Assembly: GCA_009784445.1 (NCBI GenBank)
Contig: WRBQ01000008.1
Span: 1 to 60,800 of the forward strand
Reading direction: 5' to 3'
Source: Oscillospiraceae bacterium
GTDB lineage: Bacteria; Bacillota; Clostridia; Oscillospirales; Acutalibacteraceae
Length of the DNA stretch: 60,800 nucleotides
Below the pieces are notes generated by a model. The model was not told the origin of the DNA and made no database searches. It saw only the letters and a program-made list of their open reading frames with translations. Shown here in pieces: positions 34,847 to 42,523 of this stretch (its first letter is position 1; each line of letters opens with the position of its first letter). Both the position numbers and the translations under genes were made by a program.

Positions 34847-35476
34847 ATGAAGAAATTTTTCAACATCCCCAACATCATCTCCATCATCCGCATTTTGATG
34901 ATTCCGTTTATCATTTGGTTTTTCCTAGTGCAGCAGTTCCGCGTGGCGGCGCTGGTTATTGTGATTTTGTCGGGCATAACCGATAAATTGGATGGCTACT
35001 TTGCTCGCAAGTTTAACCAAGTGAGCGAAAGCGGCAAAATGCTTGACCCCTTGGCAGATAAGCTGACCCAAGTGGCGCTTTGTGCCATGATGTTTGTGGC
35101 ACTTTCGCAAAGCGAGCAGCAGTGGGCCACGTTTGTGGCATGGGTATTCGTGGGCTACATTGCCAAAGAAATTTTCATGTTGCTGTTTGCGCTGACGATG
35201 CTTGCGTTGAAACAACGCCCCGCCGCGGCAGAGTTTTGGGGCAAACTAGCCACAGTTGTGTTTTATGTAGTGATGAGCCTGTTCATCTTGGCTGCCCCCG
35301 AAATCGGCATTTTGGACTATCACTTTGGTGTTGCCATGCCGGAAATGGCGGCCAATGTGTTGGCGGTGATTACGCTAGTGCTGACCATTGTGGCGTTTTT
35401 GAGCTATATCCCCGACACCTATCGCAAACTTATTAAGGGAGCAAAGGGAGAAAAGGAAGTTAAGGGAGAAGAATAA
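34847..35476 (+). CDS. pgsA: CDP-diacylglycerol-glycerol-3-phosphate phosphatidyltransferase
   Basis: 209 residues. The CDP-alcohol phosphatidyltransferase motif D-G-x2-A-R-x8-G-x3-D-x3-D is complete (DGYFARKFNQVSESGKMLDPLADK region, residues about 48-68). It makes phosphatidylglycerol phosphate, the committed step to PG and cardiolipin. About six membrane helices; the tail is Lys/Glu-rich (KGAKGEKEVKGEE). GAGGAGAG precedes the ATG. Its TAA overlaps the ATG of the next gene by one base (35476). Confidence 0.93.
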   Translation: MKKFFNIPNIISIIRILMIPFIIWFFLVQQFRVAALVIVILSGITDKLDGYFARKFNQVSESGKMLDPLADKLTQVALCAMMFVALSQSEQQWATFVAWVFVGYIAKEIFMLLFALTMLALKQRPAAAEFWGKLATVVFYVVMSLFILAAPEIGILDYHFGVAMPEMAANVLAVITLVLTIVAFLSYIPDTYRKLIKGAKGEKEVKGEE

Positions 35477-37776
35477 TGCCTCAACCCACCTGCACGCGCT
35501 GCCAGGAACACCCGGCAATGCTGTTTGTTAATCAAATAGAGGGTACGCGTCAAGTGCAAAAAGCACTGTGCGTGCGCTGCGCGTTGCAGCTGAACATCGG
35601 CCCAATTAAATCGCTGTTGCACAGCATGGGCTATGAGGAAGATGGCGAGGCCTTGGAAGAGCTGCTGGAAGACGAAAATGCCTTTCACGAAATGCTGGGG
35701 GCCATGCCGGGCGTTACGGCTATGCCGGGCGGTGAGCTTGGCGCGCTGCCCAATGCGCGCGACGATGACGACGCAGAAGAGCCGCCCTCTACCAAAGCGA
35801 GCGGGCGTGAACCGGTCAGCGTGGGCGCAAGCAAACAGCGCAAGGGCAAGAAAAGCGTGGATAAATCCCGCCGCTATCTGTCGCAGTTTTGCACGGACTT
35901 AACCGCACGTGCCCGCGACGGCAAGCTTGACCGCGTGATTGGCCGGGAAGATGAAATCGCCCGCAGCATGCAGATTCTGTGCCGCCGCAGCAAGAACAAC
36001 CCTTGCCTAATTGGCGAACCCGGCGTGGGCAAAACCGCCATTGCCGAGGGCCTTGCGCAGCGCATTGCCGCAGGCGAAGTGCCTATGCGCCTGATAGACA
36101 AAGAAATTCAACTGCTGGATTTGACCTCCATGGTGGCTGGCACGCAGTATCGCGGGCAGTTTGAGGCGCGCATCAAAGGTTTGATTGAAGAAGTGAAGAC
36201 CGCGGGCAATATTATCTTATTCATCGACGAAGTGCATACTCTAGTGGGTGCAGGCGATGCCGAAGGTGCCATGAACGCCGCGAACATCCTTAAGCCTGCA
36301 TTGTCGCGTGGCGAGGTGCAGATTATTGGTGCCACTACGTTCACAGAATACCGCAAATACATTGAAAAAGACAGCGCGCTCGAGCGTCGCTTGCAACCGG
36401 TGAAGGTGGAGGAACCGTCCATTGAAGACACCGTGCGCATGCTCGCCGGCGTGAAGGGCTACTACGAAGAGTTTCACCGAGTGAAAGTCGGCGACAGTAT
36501 TATTCGAAAAGCTGTTGTACTGAGTGAGCGCTATATCAGCGACCGCTTTTTGCCCGACAAAGCCATTGATCTGCTGGACGAGGCCTGCACCTGTGCCAAC
36601 CTGCGCAACAAAGCCATTGATGACTGCGAGCGCACTCGGCGGCGTATTCAAAAGCTGTTGGACCAACAGCAAAAGCTGATGGAACAAGCCGAACCCGACT
36701 ATGAAAAAATCAGTGCACTGCGCAGTGAGGTTATTCGCGAAGAAGCGCGCGTAGCTGCAATGAAAGAGCAGGCCGAAGATAACCTAGTGACCGAAGATGA
36801 TCTGGCGCGCGTGATTCAATTGTGGACAGGCGTGCCGGCGCAAAAAATCATCGAAAGCGACATGCGCCGTCTGTGCGGCATGGAAGAAGCGCTGCAACAG
36901 CACATCATTGGGCAAGACGAAGCCGTGGCTGCCGTGGCTTGCGCCATTCGCCGCAGCCGTGTGCAAATTAGCCCGCAGCGCCGCCCGGCCTCGTTTATTT
37001 TCGTTGGCCCAACCGGCGTGGGCAAAACGGAGCTGGTGAAGCGCTTGGCTGCCGAGCTGTTCGATAAACCCGATGCACTCATCCGCTTAGACATGAGCGA
37101 GTTCATGGAAAAGCACGCGGTATCGCGCATTATTGGCTCGCCGCCGGGTTATGTGGGTTACGACGATGCGGGGCAGCTGACCGAGAAAGTGCGCCGCCGA
37201 CCCTACAGCATTGTGTTGTTTGATGAAATCGAAAAAGCGCACCCGGATGTGATGAATATTCTGCTGCAAATTTTGGACGAAGGCCGCATACACGACGCCC
37301 AAGGCCGTGACGTTGACTTTGCCAGCACCGTGATTATCATGACCAGCAACGCCGGCAGCGAACGCCGCGACGCTGCGCTGGGCTTTGGGCAAACCAAAGC
37401 CGCATTCACGCAAGATCGTGCGCAAAAGGCGCTCAAAGACTTCCTGCGGCCGGAATTCCTAGGTCGGGTGGATGAAACGATTTTTTTCCGCGACCTGACT
37501 GCCGAAGATTTCGTGAAAATCGCGCTGATTCACTTGGAAGAACTGCGGGAATCGCTGCTGGAAAAAGGCATTGTGTTCACCTGGACCGAACAAGCCGTGC
37601 AGATCATTTCCGAGCAGGCCGCACAAGGCACTCGCGGTGCGCGTGACCTGCGCAATGCGCTACGCCGCCGCGTGGAAGACCCCATCACCGCGCAAATTGT
37701 GCAGGCAGTGGGCGAAGGGCTCAGCCAAGTGACGCTGAGCGAAGACGCCGGCGAAGTGCTTGTGGTGGGCGTGTGA
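35476..37776 (+). CDS. clpE: ClpE-like Clp ATPase with N-terminal zinc finger
   Basis: 766 residues. An N-terminal zinc finger (C6, C9, C32, C35) as in ClpE and McsA replaces the usual Clp N domain. After an acidic linker come two AAA+ modules: Walker [14 protein letters not shown] and Walker [15 protein letters not shown] in the first; [14 protein letters not shown] and [14 protein letters not shown] in the second, with a coiled middle region ([20 protein letters not shown]). It unfolds proteins for ClpP. No IGF/LGF tripeptide loop was checked in detail. Coupled to pgsA by a one-base overlap, which is an unusual partner. ClpC is the alternative name for less specific annotation. Confidence 0.88.
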   Translation: MPQPTCTRCQEHPAMLFVNQIEGTRQVQKALCVRCALQLNIGPIKSLLHSMGYEEDGEALEELLEDENAFHEMLGAMPGVTAMPGGELGALPNARDDDDAEEPPSTKASGREPVSVGASKQRKGKKSVDKSRRYLSQFCTDLTARARDGKLDRVIGREDEIARSMQILCRRSKNNPCLIGEPGVGKTAIAEGLAQRIAAGEVPMRLIDKEIQLLDLTSMVAGTQYRGQFEARIKGLIEEVKTAGNIILFIDEVHTLVGAGDAEGAMNAANILKPALSRGEVQIIGATTFTEYRKYIEKDSALERRLQPVKVEEPSIEDTVRMLAGVKGYYEEFHRVKVGDSIIRKAVVLSERYISDRFLPDKAIDLLDEACTCANLRNKAIDDCERTRRRIQKLLDQQQKLMEQAEPDYEKISALRSEVIREEARVAAMKEQAEDNLVTEDDLARVIQLWTGVPAQKIIESDMRRLCGMEEALQQHIIGQDEAVAAVACAIRRSRVQISPQRRPASFIFVGPTGVGKTELVKRLAAELFDKPDALIRLDMSEFMEKHAVSRIIGSPPGYVGYDDAGQLTEKVRRRPYSIVLFDEIEKAHPDVMNILLQILDEGRIHDAQGRDVDFASTVIIMTSNAGSERRDAALGFGQTKAAFTQDRAQKALKDFLRPEFLGRVDETIFFRDLTAEDFVKIALIHLEELRESLLEKGIVFTWTEQAVQIISEQAAQGTRGARDLRNALRRRVEDPITAQIVQAVGEGLSQVTLSEDAGEVLVVGV

Positions 37777-37791
37777 GTGAACGTTTGCGCC

Positions 37792-37820
37792 TTGATTTTT
37801 TTGTGATTTTGTGTTATGAT
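37792..37820 (+). promoter_or_regulatory. Promoter of the 37904-38537 gene pair
   Basis: TTGATT at 37792-37797, 17-base spacer, TATGAT at 37815-37820. Confidence 0.6.
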
Positions 37821-37903
37821 TAATAGTCTGAAAGATATTTTTCGGGAAATACGCGCATACTATCCTCTGAGGTGATGCGCGAATGAAAAAAGGGAGGCAA
37901 CCA

Positions 37904-38173
37904 ATGAGTACATTGATAATGAATGCTGCCCGCCAAAAAGTTGCCACAAAAGCTTGGCAAAATATCATTACACCGCTGGAATTGCTTCAAGTAAAATTGG
38001 AAGCGAGATTACAAGGTGAAGAATTAAGTGAAAACGAATTGATGTTGCAAGCATTGAAACTGGAAAACGACAGATTGTTGTTACAGCAAAAATATTTGAC
38101 TGCGCTGGCGGTAGCTATGATGTATGAAAAACATATAAATGCGGAGAGAGGTGCAGACGATGAACGAGAGTGA
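37904..38173 (+). CDS. Small hypothetical protein, helical
   Basis: 89 residues, mainly helical (ITPLELLQVKLEARL, ELMLQALKLENDRLLLQQKYL), with heptad-like spacing that may form a coiled coil. No family recognised. GGGAGG lies 6-8 bases before ATG 37904, so this start is preferred to the ATG at 37883. Overlaps the next gene by 14 bases. AT-rich compared with flanking genes. Confidence 0.55.
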   Translation: MSTLIMNAARQKVATKAWQNIITPLELLQVKLEARLQGEELSENELMLQALKLENDRLLLQQKYLTALAVAMMYEKHINAERGADDERE

Positions 38174-38537
38174 CCTACTTCCAAAGGAAAATTCAAACGA
38201 TAGCACAGCAGAAGAAATAGAGGGTATGCCAACGGAATTCCACCAATTCACGCAACAAGCGATGCATTTTATGATGAGGTCAGAGTCGGCTGAGCATCCC
38301 CTTGCAAAGCATCTCACATCGGAACACATTACGGAAACGATTAAGAATGATGATAAAAAAGACGTGCGCAAATTTTGGCTGACGATAATTTTAACTGTGA
38401 TTGCAGTTGCTGTACTTGCTTTTGTTATATTTATGTTCAGAGAAACAGAATATTTGATGCCCATTTTAACCCTGCTATTCGGTGGTGGACTTGGTTTTGG
38501 CGGTGGCTACGGAGTAGGAAAAACCAAACGCGGATAA
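38160..38537 (+). CDS. Small membrane protein, unknown
   Basis: 125 residues. An acidic N-terminal half is followed by two hydrophobic segments (FWLTIILTVIAVAVLAFVIFMF and LMPILTLLFGGGLGFGGGYG). Resembles phage- or toxin-linked two-helix membrane proteins, but nothing decisive. GAGAGAGG precedes ATG 38160. AT-rich, cotranscribed with the previous gene; terminator at 38543. Confidence 0.55.
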   Translation: MNESDLLPKENSNDSTAEEIEGMPTEFHQFTQQAMHFMMRSESAEHPLAKHLTSEHITETIKNDDKKDVRKFWLTIILTVIAVAVLAFVIFMFRETEYLMPILTLLFGGGLGFGGGYGVGKTKRG

Positions 38538-38542
38538 AATAT

Positions 38543-38570
38543 AAGCACCCTTTCGGGGGTGCTTAATTTA
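38543..38570. terminator. Terminator between convergent genes
   Basis: AAGCACCC and GGGTGCTT with a short loop, followed by AATTTAT; in the other direction the spoVM stop is 5 bases away. Confidence 0.7.
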
Positions 38571-38574
38571 TGTA

Positions 38575-38658
38575 TTATTCTTCGTCCTTTTTGATTTTGA
38601 ACAACAGTCGTAAAATCCCGCTTAGGGCTTTGGGGCTGCGCACAACAACAACCTTCAT
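38575..38658 (-). CDS. spoVM: Stage V sporulation protein M
   Basis: A 27-residue amphipathic peptide: basic-hydrophobic MKVVVVRSPKALSGIL then LRLLFKIKKDEE. Size, the central Pro-Lys-x-Leu-x-Gly-Ile pattern and the helix match SpoVM, which recognises the positive curvature of the forespore surface and anchors SpoIVA for coat assembly. AAGGAGG lies 6 bases before the ATG. It follows a 52-codon membrane-peptide gene on the same strand by 19 bases. Confidence 0.88.
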   Translation of the reverse strand: MKVVVVRSPKALSGILRLLFKIKKDEE

Positions 38659-38677
38659 GGTTACCTCCTTTGTTCAG

Positions 38678-38836
38678 TTAACGGTTCGTACGCAAAAACA
38701 TCAGCACAGCGGCGGCCACTGCCATGCACAGCAACACAACGGCTAGCCACGGCAACAGCAACGCTAACGCCAGCCCTGCAAAAAACGCAGCCGCCAGCAA
38801 ATTTCTGCCGCACGGCAGCCGCGAGTACCCGCGCAT
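38678..38836 (-). CDS. 52-residue membrane peptide upstream of spoVM
   Basis: Short gene with GGAAAGGAG before its ATG. The product has a basic N terminus (RGYSRLPCGRN) and two closely spaced hydrophobic segments (LLAAAFFAGLALALLLPWLA, VVLLCMAVAAAVLMFL). No family recognised. The 19-base spacing to spoVM suggests cotranscription and a possible role during sporulation (inference). Confidence 0.65.
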   Translation of the reverse strand: MRGYSRLPCGRNLLAAAFFAGLALALLLPWLAVVLLCMAVAAAVLMFLRTNR

Positions 38837-38944
38837 GGTCGTTCTCCTTTCCGCAATATCGTGCTATTTCATCTTATTCAGGTTGAGGAAAAGGGGTGAA
38901 ACGTTATCTTTTGCCGCAGAGCAAATCTTTTTCAAAAAAACATA

Positions 38945-38973
38945 TTGACAAACATAAATGTTTGTGCTATAAT
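38945..38973 (+). promoter_or_regulatory. Promoter with embedded ArsR-type operator
   Basis: Perfect TTGACA (38945-38950) and TATAAT (38968-38973) with 17-base spacer. The spacer carries the palindrome ACAAACATAAATGTTTGT (38949-38966), placed where a bound ArsR repressor would block polymerase. Confidence 0.85.
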
Positions 38974-39012
38974 GGCAATGCACGCATGGATGATTATCCA
39001 TAGGAGGGCGAA

Positions 39013-39339
39013 ATGAGCGATAAATTCAAGGCCTTGGCAGACCCCAACCGGCTGGCGGTGTTCGCACTGCTTTCGTGTTGCGAGCTTTGCGCTTGCGATA
39101 TTCTCAAGCAGCTGGATATTCACCAAACCACATTGTCGCACCACATGAAAGTCTTGGTAGACTGTGGCCTAGTGCGTGCGCGACGCGACGGCAAATGCAT
39201 CTACTATGCGCTGGATATTGCCGTTGTGCGGCAGTGCGAAGAATTTTTCACTGCCGCGCTGAATCAAGCTTGCCATTGCGGGCCGAACTGCAGCTGTCCG
39301 CATTGCATACATCTTGCCGGAAAGGAGATTGCATCATGA
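39013..39339 (+). CDS. ArsR/SmtB-family metal-sensing repressor
   Basis: 108 residues. Winged helix with KALADPNRLAVFALL, the metal motif ELCACDI in the recognition region (Cys-x-Cys as in ArsR and CadC), then HQTTLSHHMKVLVDCGLVRARRDGKC. A Cys/His-rich tail (CHCGPNCSCPHCIH) is unusual and could bind soft metals. It probably represses its own promoter (38945-38973). Its end overlaps the next ATG (ATGA), so repressor and Cys-rich peptide are coproduced. Confidence 0.92.
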   Translation: MSDKFKALADPNRLAVFALLSCCELCACDILKQLDIHQTTLSHHMKVLVDCGLVRARRDGKCIYYALDIAVVRQCEEFFTAALNQACHCGPNCSCPHCIHLAGKEIAS

Positions 39340-39446
39340 ACGAACGCACCTGCACCAATCCGCTGTGCAAATGCGAAAATTGCACCTGCGACCCTTGCCT
39401 TTGCAACGGCGAAACGCATTGTGAATGCCCAAATTGTTGCGAATAG
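39336..39446 (+). CDS. Metallothionein-like Cys-rich peptide
   Basis: 36 residues with 11 Cys and one His arranged as C-x-C and C-x2-C pairs (CKCENCTCDPCLC, CECPNCC). AAAGGAGA precedes the ATG. The composition suggests binding of Cd, Zn, Cu or As. Translationally coupled to the ArsR repressor; together they form a compact metal-response pair. It is too short for confident family placement. Confidence 0.75.
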   Translation: MNERTCTNPLCKCENCTCDPCLCNGETHCECPNCCE

Positions 39447-39456
39447 CTAAATATAA

Positions 39457-39486
39457 GTCCCCCGCCAAACGGCAGGGGGATTTTTC
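39457..39486 (+). terminator. Terminator of the arsR pair
   Basis: GTCCCCCGCC pairs with GGCAGGGGGA (one bulge) around AAAC, then TTTTT. Confidence 0.85.
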
Positions 39487-39540
39487 CTCTTGCGGTGGGA
39501 CTTGATCGCTTCGCTGTGCTCTATTAGGCTTTGCATAAAA
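39486..39540. repeat. Palindromic repeat, family 1, copy D (diverged)
   Basis: TTGCGGTGGGACTTG then ATCGCTTCGCTGTGC and TCTATTAGGC, matching copies at 26277 and 45089 but with a changed left half. Confidence 0.65.
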
Positions 39541-39542
39541 TT

Positions 39543-40286
39543 TTACTGTTTGAAGATAAATGCGTCCTTAAATCCCAGTGCTTTGGCGCGTGCCAGTGCG
39601 GCGTCGGCGTTAGCCTTGGAGGAATATGCGCCCACTTGCACGCGATAGAGCGCTTGGTCGGGCGCAGGCGGCTGAGGCGGAGTTGTAGGCTCGGGTTTTG
39701 CGCTGCCGTCGAGCAGCTTTTTAACTAGGTTACGGAAATCGTCCATGGATTTGCCGTGGCGGGGGAACCAGTGCCCGGGGTCGGCGTGGTTGGTGGCAAT
39801 ACCCAGCTTGTAGCCCTCATAATGGCCGATGATCACGCCGGCGGCCATGGGATCAAGCTTGAACTCTTTGCACAGCATAGCGCACAGCTCGGCGGATTCA
39901 AGATAAACAGCGTTGAGGTAGTTCGCGTCAGTTAGGCCGTCTTCGCATATTTCAAAGCCGATGTGCGTGCTGTTGGCGCTGCCTTTGGTGCCACCGCCTG
40001 AGTGCCAGCCACGATGGTTCCACGGCAGGGTTTGATAGGTGGCCACAGTGCCGTCGGCCAGCTTGCCAATGAAGGCATGCGGGCAGATTTCGCGGCCGTC
40101 GGGACGGGCGGTGTTCCAGTGGTTGTTGTTTGGGTTCTTGCCCAGCAGGCCGTCGTCGGGGCCAACATAGCGGCTGAGCTTGGGGTTGTTGGCGCCGGTG
40201 GAGTGCACCATGATGCCACGCGGGGTGATGGTTTGCCCGGTTTTGTAGCAGGCGTTTTCGGTGAGAATAAGCTTTTTTAGATTCAT
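39543..40286 (-). CDS. N-acetylmuramoyl-L-alanine amidase with SPOR domain
   Basis: 247 residues. Amidase_2/PGRP fold: MVHSTGANNP (Zn His), ICPHAFIGKLADGTV, TLPWNHRGWHSGG, HIGFEICEDG. The C terminus is a SPOR-like repeat (YRVQVGAYSSKANADAAL), after a Pro-rich linker. It cleaves the bond between muramic acid and the stem peptide. No signal peptide, as in phage endolysins; the holin-like gene just upstream supports a lysis-module origin. Confidence 0.9.
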   Translation of the reverse strand: MNLKKLILTENACYKTGQTITPRGIMVHSTGANNPKLSRYVGPDDGLLGKNPNNNHWNTARPDGREICPHAFIGKLADGTVATYQTLPWNHRGWHSGGGTKGSANSTHIGFEICEDGLTDANYLNAVYLESAELCAMLCKEFKLDPMAAGVIIGHYEGYKLGIATNHADPGHWFPRHGKSMDDFRNLVKKLLDGSAKPEPTTPPQPPAPDQALYRVQVGAYSSKANADAALARAKALGFKDAFIFKQ

Positions 40287-40288
40287 GT

Positions 40289-40480
40289 TTATAGCCTTTC
40301 GGTGTCGATGTTTTTATCTTTGGCAAAATAATAGGTGACTACGGCGGATGCGATCATGACAAATTCGCTGGTCAGTTCAATGTCTGCCAGTGTTTTGTAG
40401 CAAAACACGATGATAATCATCAGCGTGAGGATGGTTTTGACTTTTAATAGCCCGGCCAAGTTTTCTTTAAGCTCTTGCAT
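40289..40480 (-). CDS. Holin-like small membrane protein
   Basis: 63 residues, with a hydrophobic segment VKTILTLMIIIVFCYKTLA and a second weaker one (FVMIASAVVTYYFA), typical of small phage holins of the phi-LC3 or phage-A118-like groups. AAGGAG precedes ATG 40480. It ends 3 bases before the amidase start. No other phage genes are near, so this is an isolated lysis pair. Confidence 0.7.
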   Translation of the reverse strand: MQELKENLAGLLKVKTILTLMIIIVFCYKTLADIELTSEFVMIASAVVTYYFAKDKNIDTERL

Positions 40481-40574
40481 GTTGTTCACTCCTTTGTCCT
40501 TACAGCATATGCGGGGGCGGGGGAGATGGCGAATGGGTGCAACTACTGAGTGACAAATTTCCAAGCTTACTTGG

Positions 40575-40603
40575 TTGACATGCACGGTGTTATCCGTTAT
40601 ACT
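40575..40603 (+). promoter_or_regulatory. Promoter of the XRE-VOC gene
   Basis: Perfect TTGACA (40575-40580), 17-base spacer, TATACT (40598-40603). It rules out any start of the gene upstream of 40610. Confidence 0.88.
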
Positions 40604-40628
40604 TAGTACAGATAGGAGGTGCACGTTT

Positions 40629-41240
40629 GTGAATGTTGGAGAAAAGATTCAGGAGCATCGCGTGAAAAACGGCTTGTCTCAGGAAGCACTAGCGGACAAG
40701 CTGGGTGTGACGCGGCAGTCGGTTTCGCGCTGGGAGCTTGGGCAGGCATTGCCGGAGCTAGACAAAGTAGTGGCCGTCAGTCGCCTGTTTAGGGTGACCA
40801 CAGATGAATTATTGCTGGAAAAAGAAAATGCCTTCAGCAAGCCAAACAAGAATGTGTTGCATCTTAGCTCGGTTTATCTCATCGTGAAGAACTTTCAGAA
40901 ATCCATAGACTTTTATGAGAAATTTTTGTCCATGCGTATGTCATCAATCAATCCGGGCGTTTTTGCGGAATTTTACTTCGATAACCAAAATATTTCTATC
41001 ATGAGTGAGTCTAACTTGCCCGGACACAACACGACTATCAACGATACCACTGGCCATAACGACCATAAATTTGTGTTGAATTTTTGGATAGAGTGTCTGC
41101 GCTGCGAACACCAGCGCGTAAAAAGTCTCAACATCGGCGAAGTGACGGATATTCGCAACGCGCACACAGACTATTGGTATTTCAACGTATACGACCCCGA
41201 CAACAACGAAATCGAAATCACAGGAGGATACGAACCATGA
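40629..41240 (+). CDS. XRE helix-turn-helix fused to a VOC/glyoxalase domain
   Basis: 203 residues starting at GTG after AGGAGG. Residues 1-65: Cro/C1-type HTH (KIQEHRVKNGLSQEALADKL, VTRQSVSRWELGQALPELDK). Residues about 80-203: a vicinal-oxygen-chelate fold (LSSVYLIVKNFQKSIDFYEKFL, FAEFYFDNQNISIM, YWYFNVYDPDNNEIEITGG), which often binds small drugs or metals. This looks like a one-component sensor-regulator. It overlaps the zinc-ribbon gene by 4 bases. Confidence 0.85.
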   Translation: MNVGEKIQEHRVKNGLSQEALADKLGVTRQSVSRWELGQALPELDKVVAVSRLFRVTTDELLLEKENAFSKPNKNVLHLSSVYLIVKNFQKSIDFYEKFLSMRMSSINPGVFAEFYFDNQNISIMSESNLPGHNTTINDTTGHNDHKFVLNFWIECLRCEHQRVKSLNIGEVTDIRNAHTDYWYFNVYDPDNNEIEITGGYEP

Positions 41241-41494
41241 AAACCACACAACACTGCCAAAGCTGCTACATGCCGATGAAAAAGAAGAAAGAGTTCGGCC
41301 GCGAAGCCGACGGAAAACCTAGTACGGATTATTGCTGCTACTGCTACCAAGAGGGCGATTTCACATGGAAGCCGATTTTCGAGGAATTTGTGGATGGTAA
41401 TCTGCAATTTTGGCGCGAGGGCTGCAAAGATGATGATGAAGCACGCACGAACATGCGCGAAGTGTTCACTTCACTTAAACGTTGGGCGGAATAA
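41237..41494 (+). CDS. Zinc-ribbon protein (Zn_ribbon_2 type)
   Basis: 85 residues. CQSCYMPMKKKKEFG then STDYCCYCYQEGDFTW is the conserved zinc-ribbon of a small putative family found next to HTH or effector genes. The C-terminal half is helical. Translationally coupled to the XRE-VOC regulator (ATGA at 41237-41240). Function unknown. Confidence 0.8.
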   Translation: MKTTQHCQSCYMPMKKKKEFGREADGKPSTDYCCYCYQEGDFTWKPIFEEFVDGNLQFWREGCKDDDEARTNMREVFTSLKRWAE

Positions 41495-41502
41495 CAAGTA
41501 GG

Positions 41503-41532
41503 GCGGATAATCATCCGTCCGTTTTTTTATGC
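41503..41532 (+). terminator. Terminator formed by a family-2 palindrome
   Basis: GGGCGGAT and ATCCGTCC with AATC loop, followed by GTTTTTTTAT. The stem is of the same repeat family as the one at 6008 but with T run, so here the repeat serves as terminator. Confidence 0.8.
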
Positions 41533-41552
41533 GTCTTAAAAAATTCTTTCCC

Positions 41553-41581
41553 TTGCGCGGGCAGGGGCTTTGGGGTATAAT
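41553..41581 (+). promoter_or_regulatory. Promoter of the HTH-GNAT gene
   Basis: TTGCGC at 41553-41558, 17-base spacer, TATAAT at 41576-41581. Confidence 0.65.
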
Positions 41582-41610
41582 AAGAACAGCCCAACGAAAG
41601 GAGCACTGCC

Positions 41611-42435
41611 ATGAAATATCACAAAGCGGCCGAACGGTTGCCCGCGCAGTTGCTGCAGCAGCTGCAACAATACGCAGCCGGTGAGTTGCTTTATGTTCCG
41701 GCGGCGCAGCGCAAAGCGTGGGGCGAGGGCACAGGTGCAAAAGCAATGTACGCCCGGCGCAACGCGGAAATTCGCAAGGCACACAAGCTTGGCACGGCCA
41801 TGGACACACTGAGCGAAAGCTATTTTCTTTCGGATGACGCGCTGCGCAAAATACTCTATCAAAAAGGAGATAATCACATGAACGAAATCGATTACGGCAA
41901 ATATTATTGGCAAAACGAACTGGTGCGTGTGCGCCGCTCGCGGCCCGAAGATTGGAAGCAGCACAAATTCGACATGTATGACAGCCCATGGCGATTTTTC
42001 ACTGACTATGAGCAAGAACTGCCCATGGACGAAACACTGCGCCAAGAAGGCTGGGAAAAGTACATCAACGAAAACTGGGACAGCGAAACCCGCATTTGCT
42101 TGGCCTTTGAAACGCCCGAAGGTGAGTACATCGGCGGCGGCAACTTGCATGGCATTGACCAACGCAATGGCACATTCGGCTTATTTTTTGGCAGCACTGA
42201 AGAAAATCGTGCCCTGGCTGGTGCGCGGCTGATGCTGGACTATGCCTTCAATGAGCTGCGCTTGCACCGCTGCCACACGGGATTCATCGCCGAAGATGCG
42301 GTGAACATCAAGCTGTTTGAGCAGCTGGGCTTCACCAAAGAGGGCACGCGGCGCCAGCAGGTGTTTCATCAAGGGCGCTTTTGGGATGAAGTATTGTATG
42401 GCTTGTTGGCCGAGGAGTTCAATGCGACGAAATAA
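41611..42435 (+). CDS. HTH (CD3324-like) and GNAT acetyltransferase in one reading frame
   Basis: 274 residues. Residues 1-87 resemble the small CD3324 family (LPAQLLQQLQQYAAGELLYVP, AWGEGTGAKAMYARRNAEI, LSESYFLSDDALRKIL), a putative DNA-binding protein. From residue 90 a GNAT acetyltransferase of the RimJ/RimL type follows (VRVRRSRPEDW, FGLFFGSTEENRALAGARLML, NELRLHRCHTGFIAEDAVNIKLFEQLGF). The junction KGDNHMNE coincides with AAGGAGATAATCAC-ATG, so the acetyltransferase has its own ribosome binding site (ATG 41878). The most likely history is loss of a stop between two adjacent genes; both a fusion and a free GNAT protein may be made. Confidence 0.85.
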   Translation: MKYHKAAERLPAQLLQQLQQYAAGELLYVPAAQRKAWGEGTGAKAMYARRNAEIRKAHKLGTAMDTLSESYFLSDDALRKILYQKGDNHMNEIDYGKYYWQNELVRVRRSRPEDWKQHKFDMYDSPWRFFTDYEQELPMDETLRQEGWEKYINENWDSETRICLAFETPEGEYIGGGNLHGIDQRNGTFGLFFGSTEENRALAGARLMLDYAFNELRLHRCHTGFIAEDAVNIKLFEQLGFTKEGTRRQQVFHQGRFWDEVLYGLLAEEFNATK

Positions 42436-42442
42436 AGAAGAA

Positions 42443-42476
42443 ACACGCACTCATGGTTGTGAGTGCGTGTGTTTTT
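42443..42476 (+). terminator. Terminator of the HTH-GNAT gene
   Basis: ACACGCACTCA pairs with TGAGTGCGTGT around a 6-base loop, followed by GTTTTTG. Confidence 0.88.
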
Positions 42477-42495
42477 GTGGCGAATTTTATAGTCG

Positions 42496-42521
42496 CGGGC
42501 GGATTTGCATCCGCCCCTACA
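42496..42521. repeat. Palindromic repeat, family 2
   Basis: GGGCGGATTTGCATCCGCCC followed by CTACA; the same as at 6008. It lies 3 bases from the obgE stop codon. Confidence 0.8.
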
Positions 42522-42523
42522 GT

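Noticed and set aside
39543-41494. Possible prophage around the amidase and XRE-type regulator
   Set aside because: No integrase, structural, portal or terminase genes and no attachment repeats; the regulator has its own VOC sensor and is not a phage repressor type.
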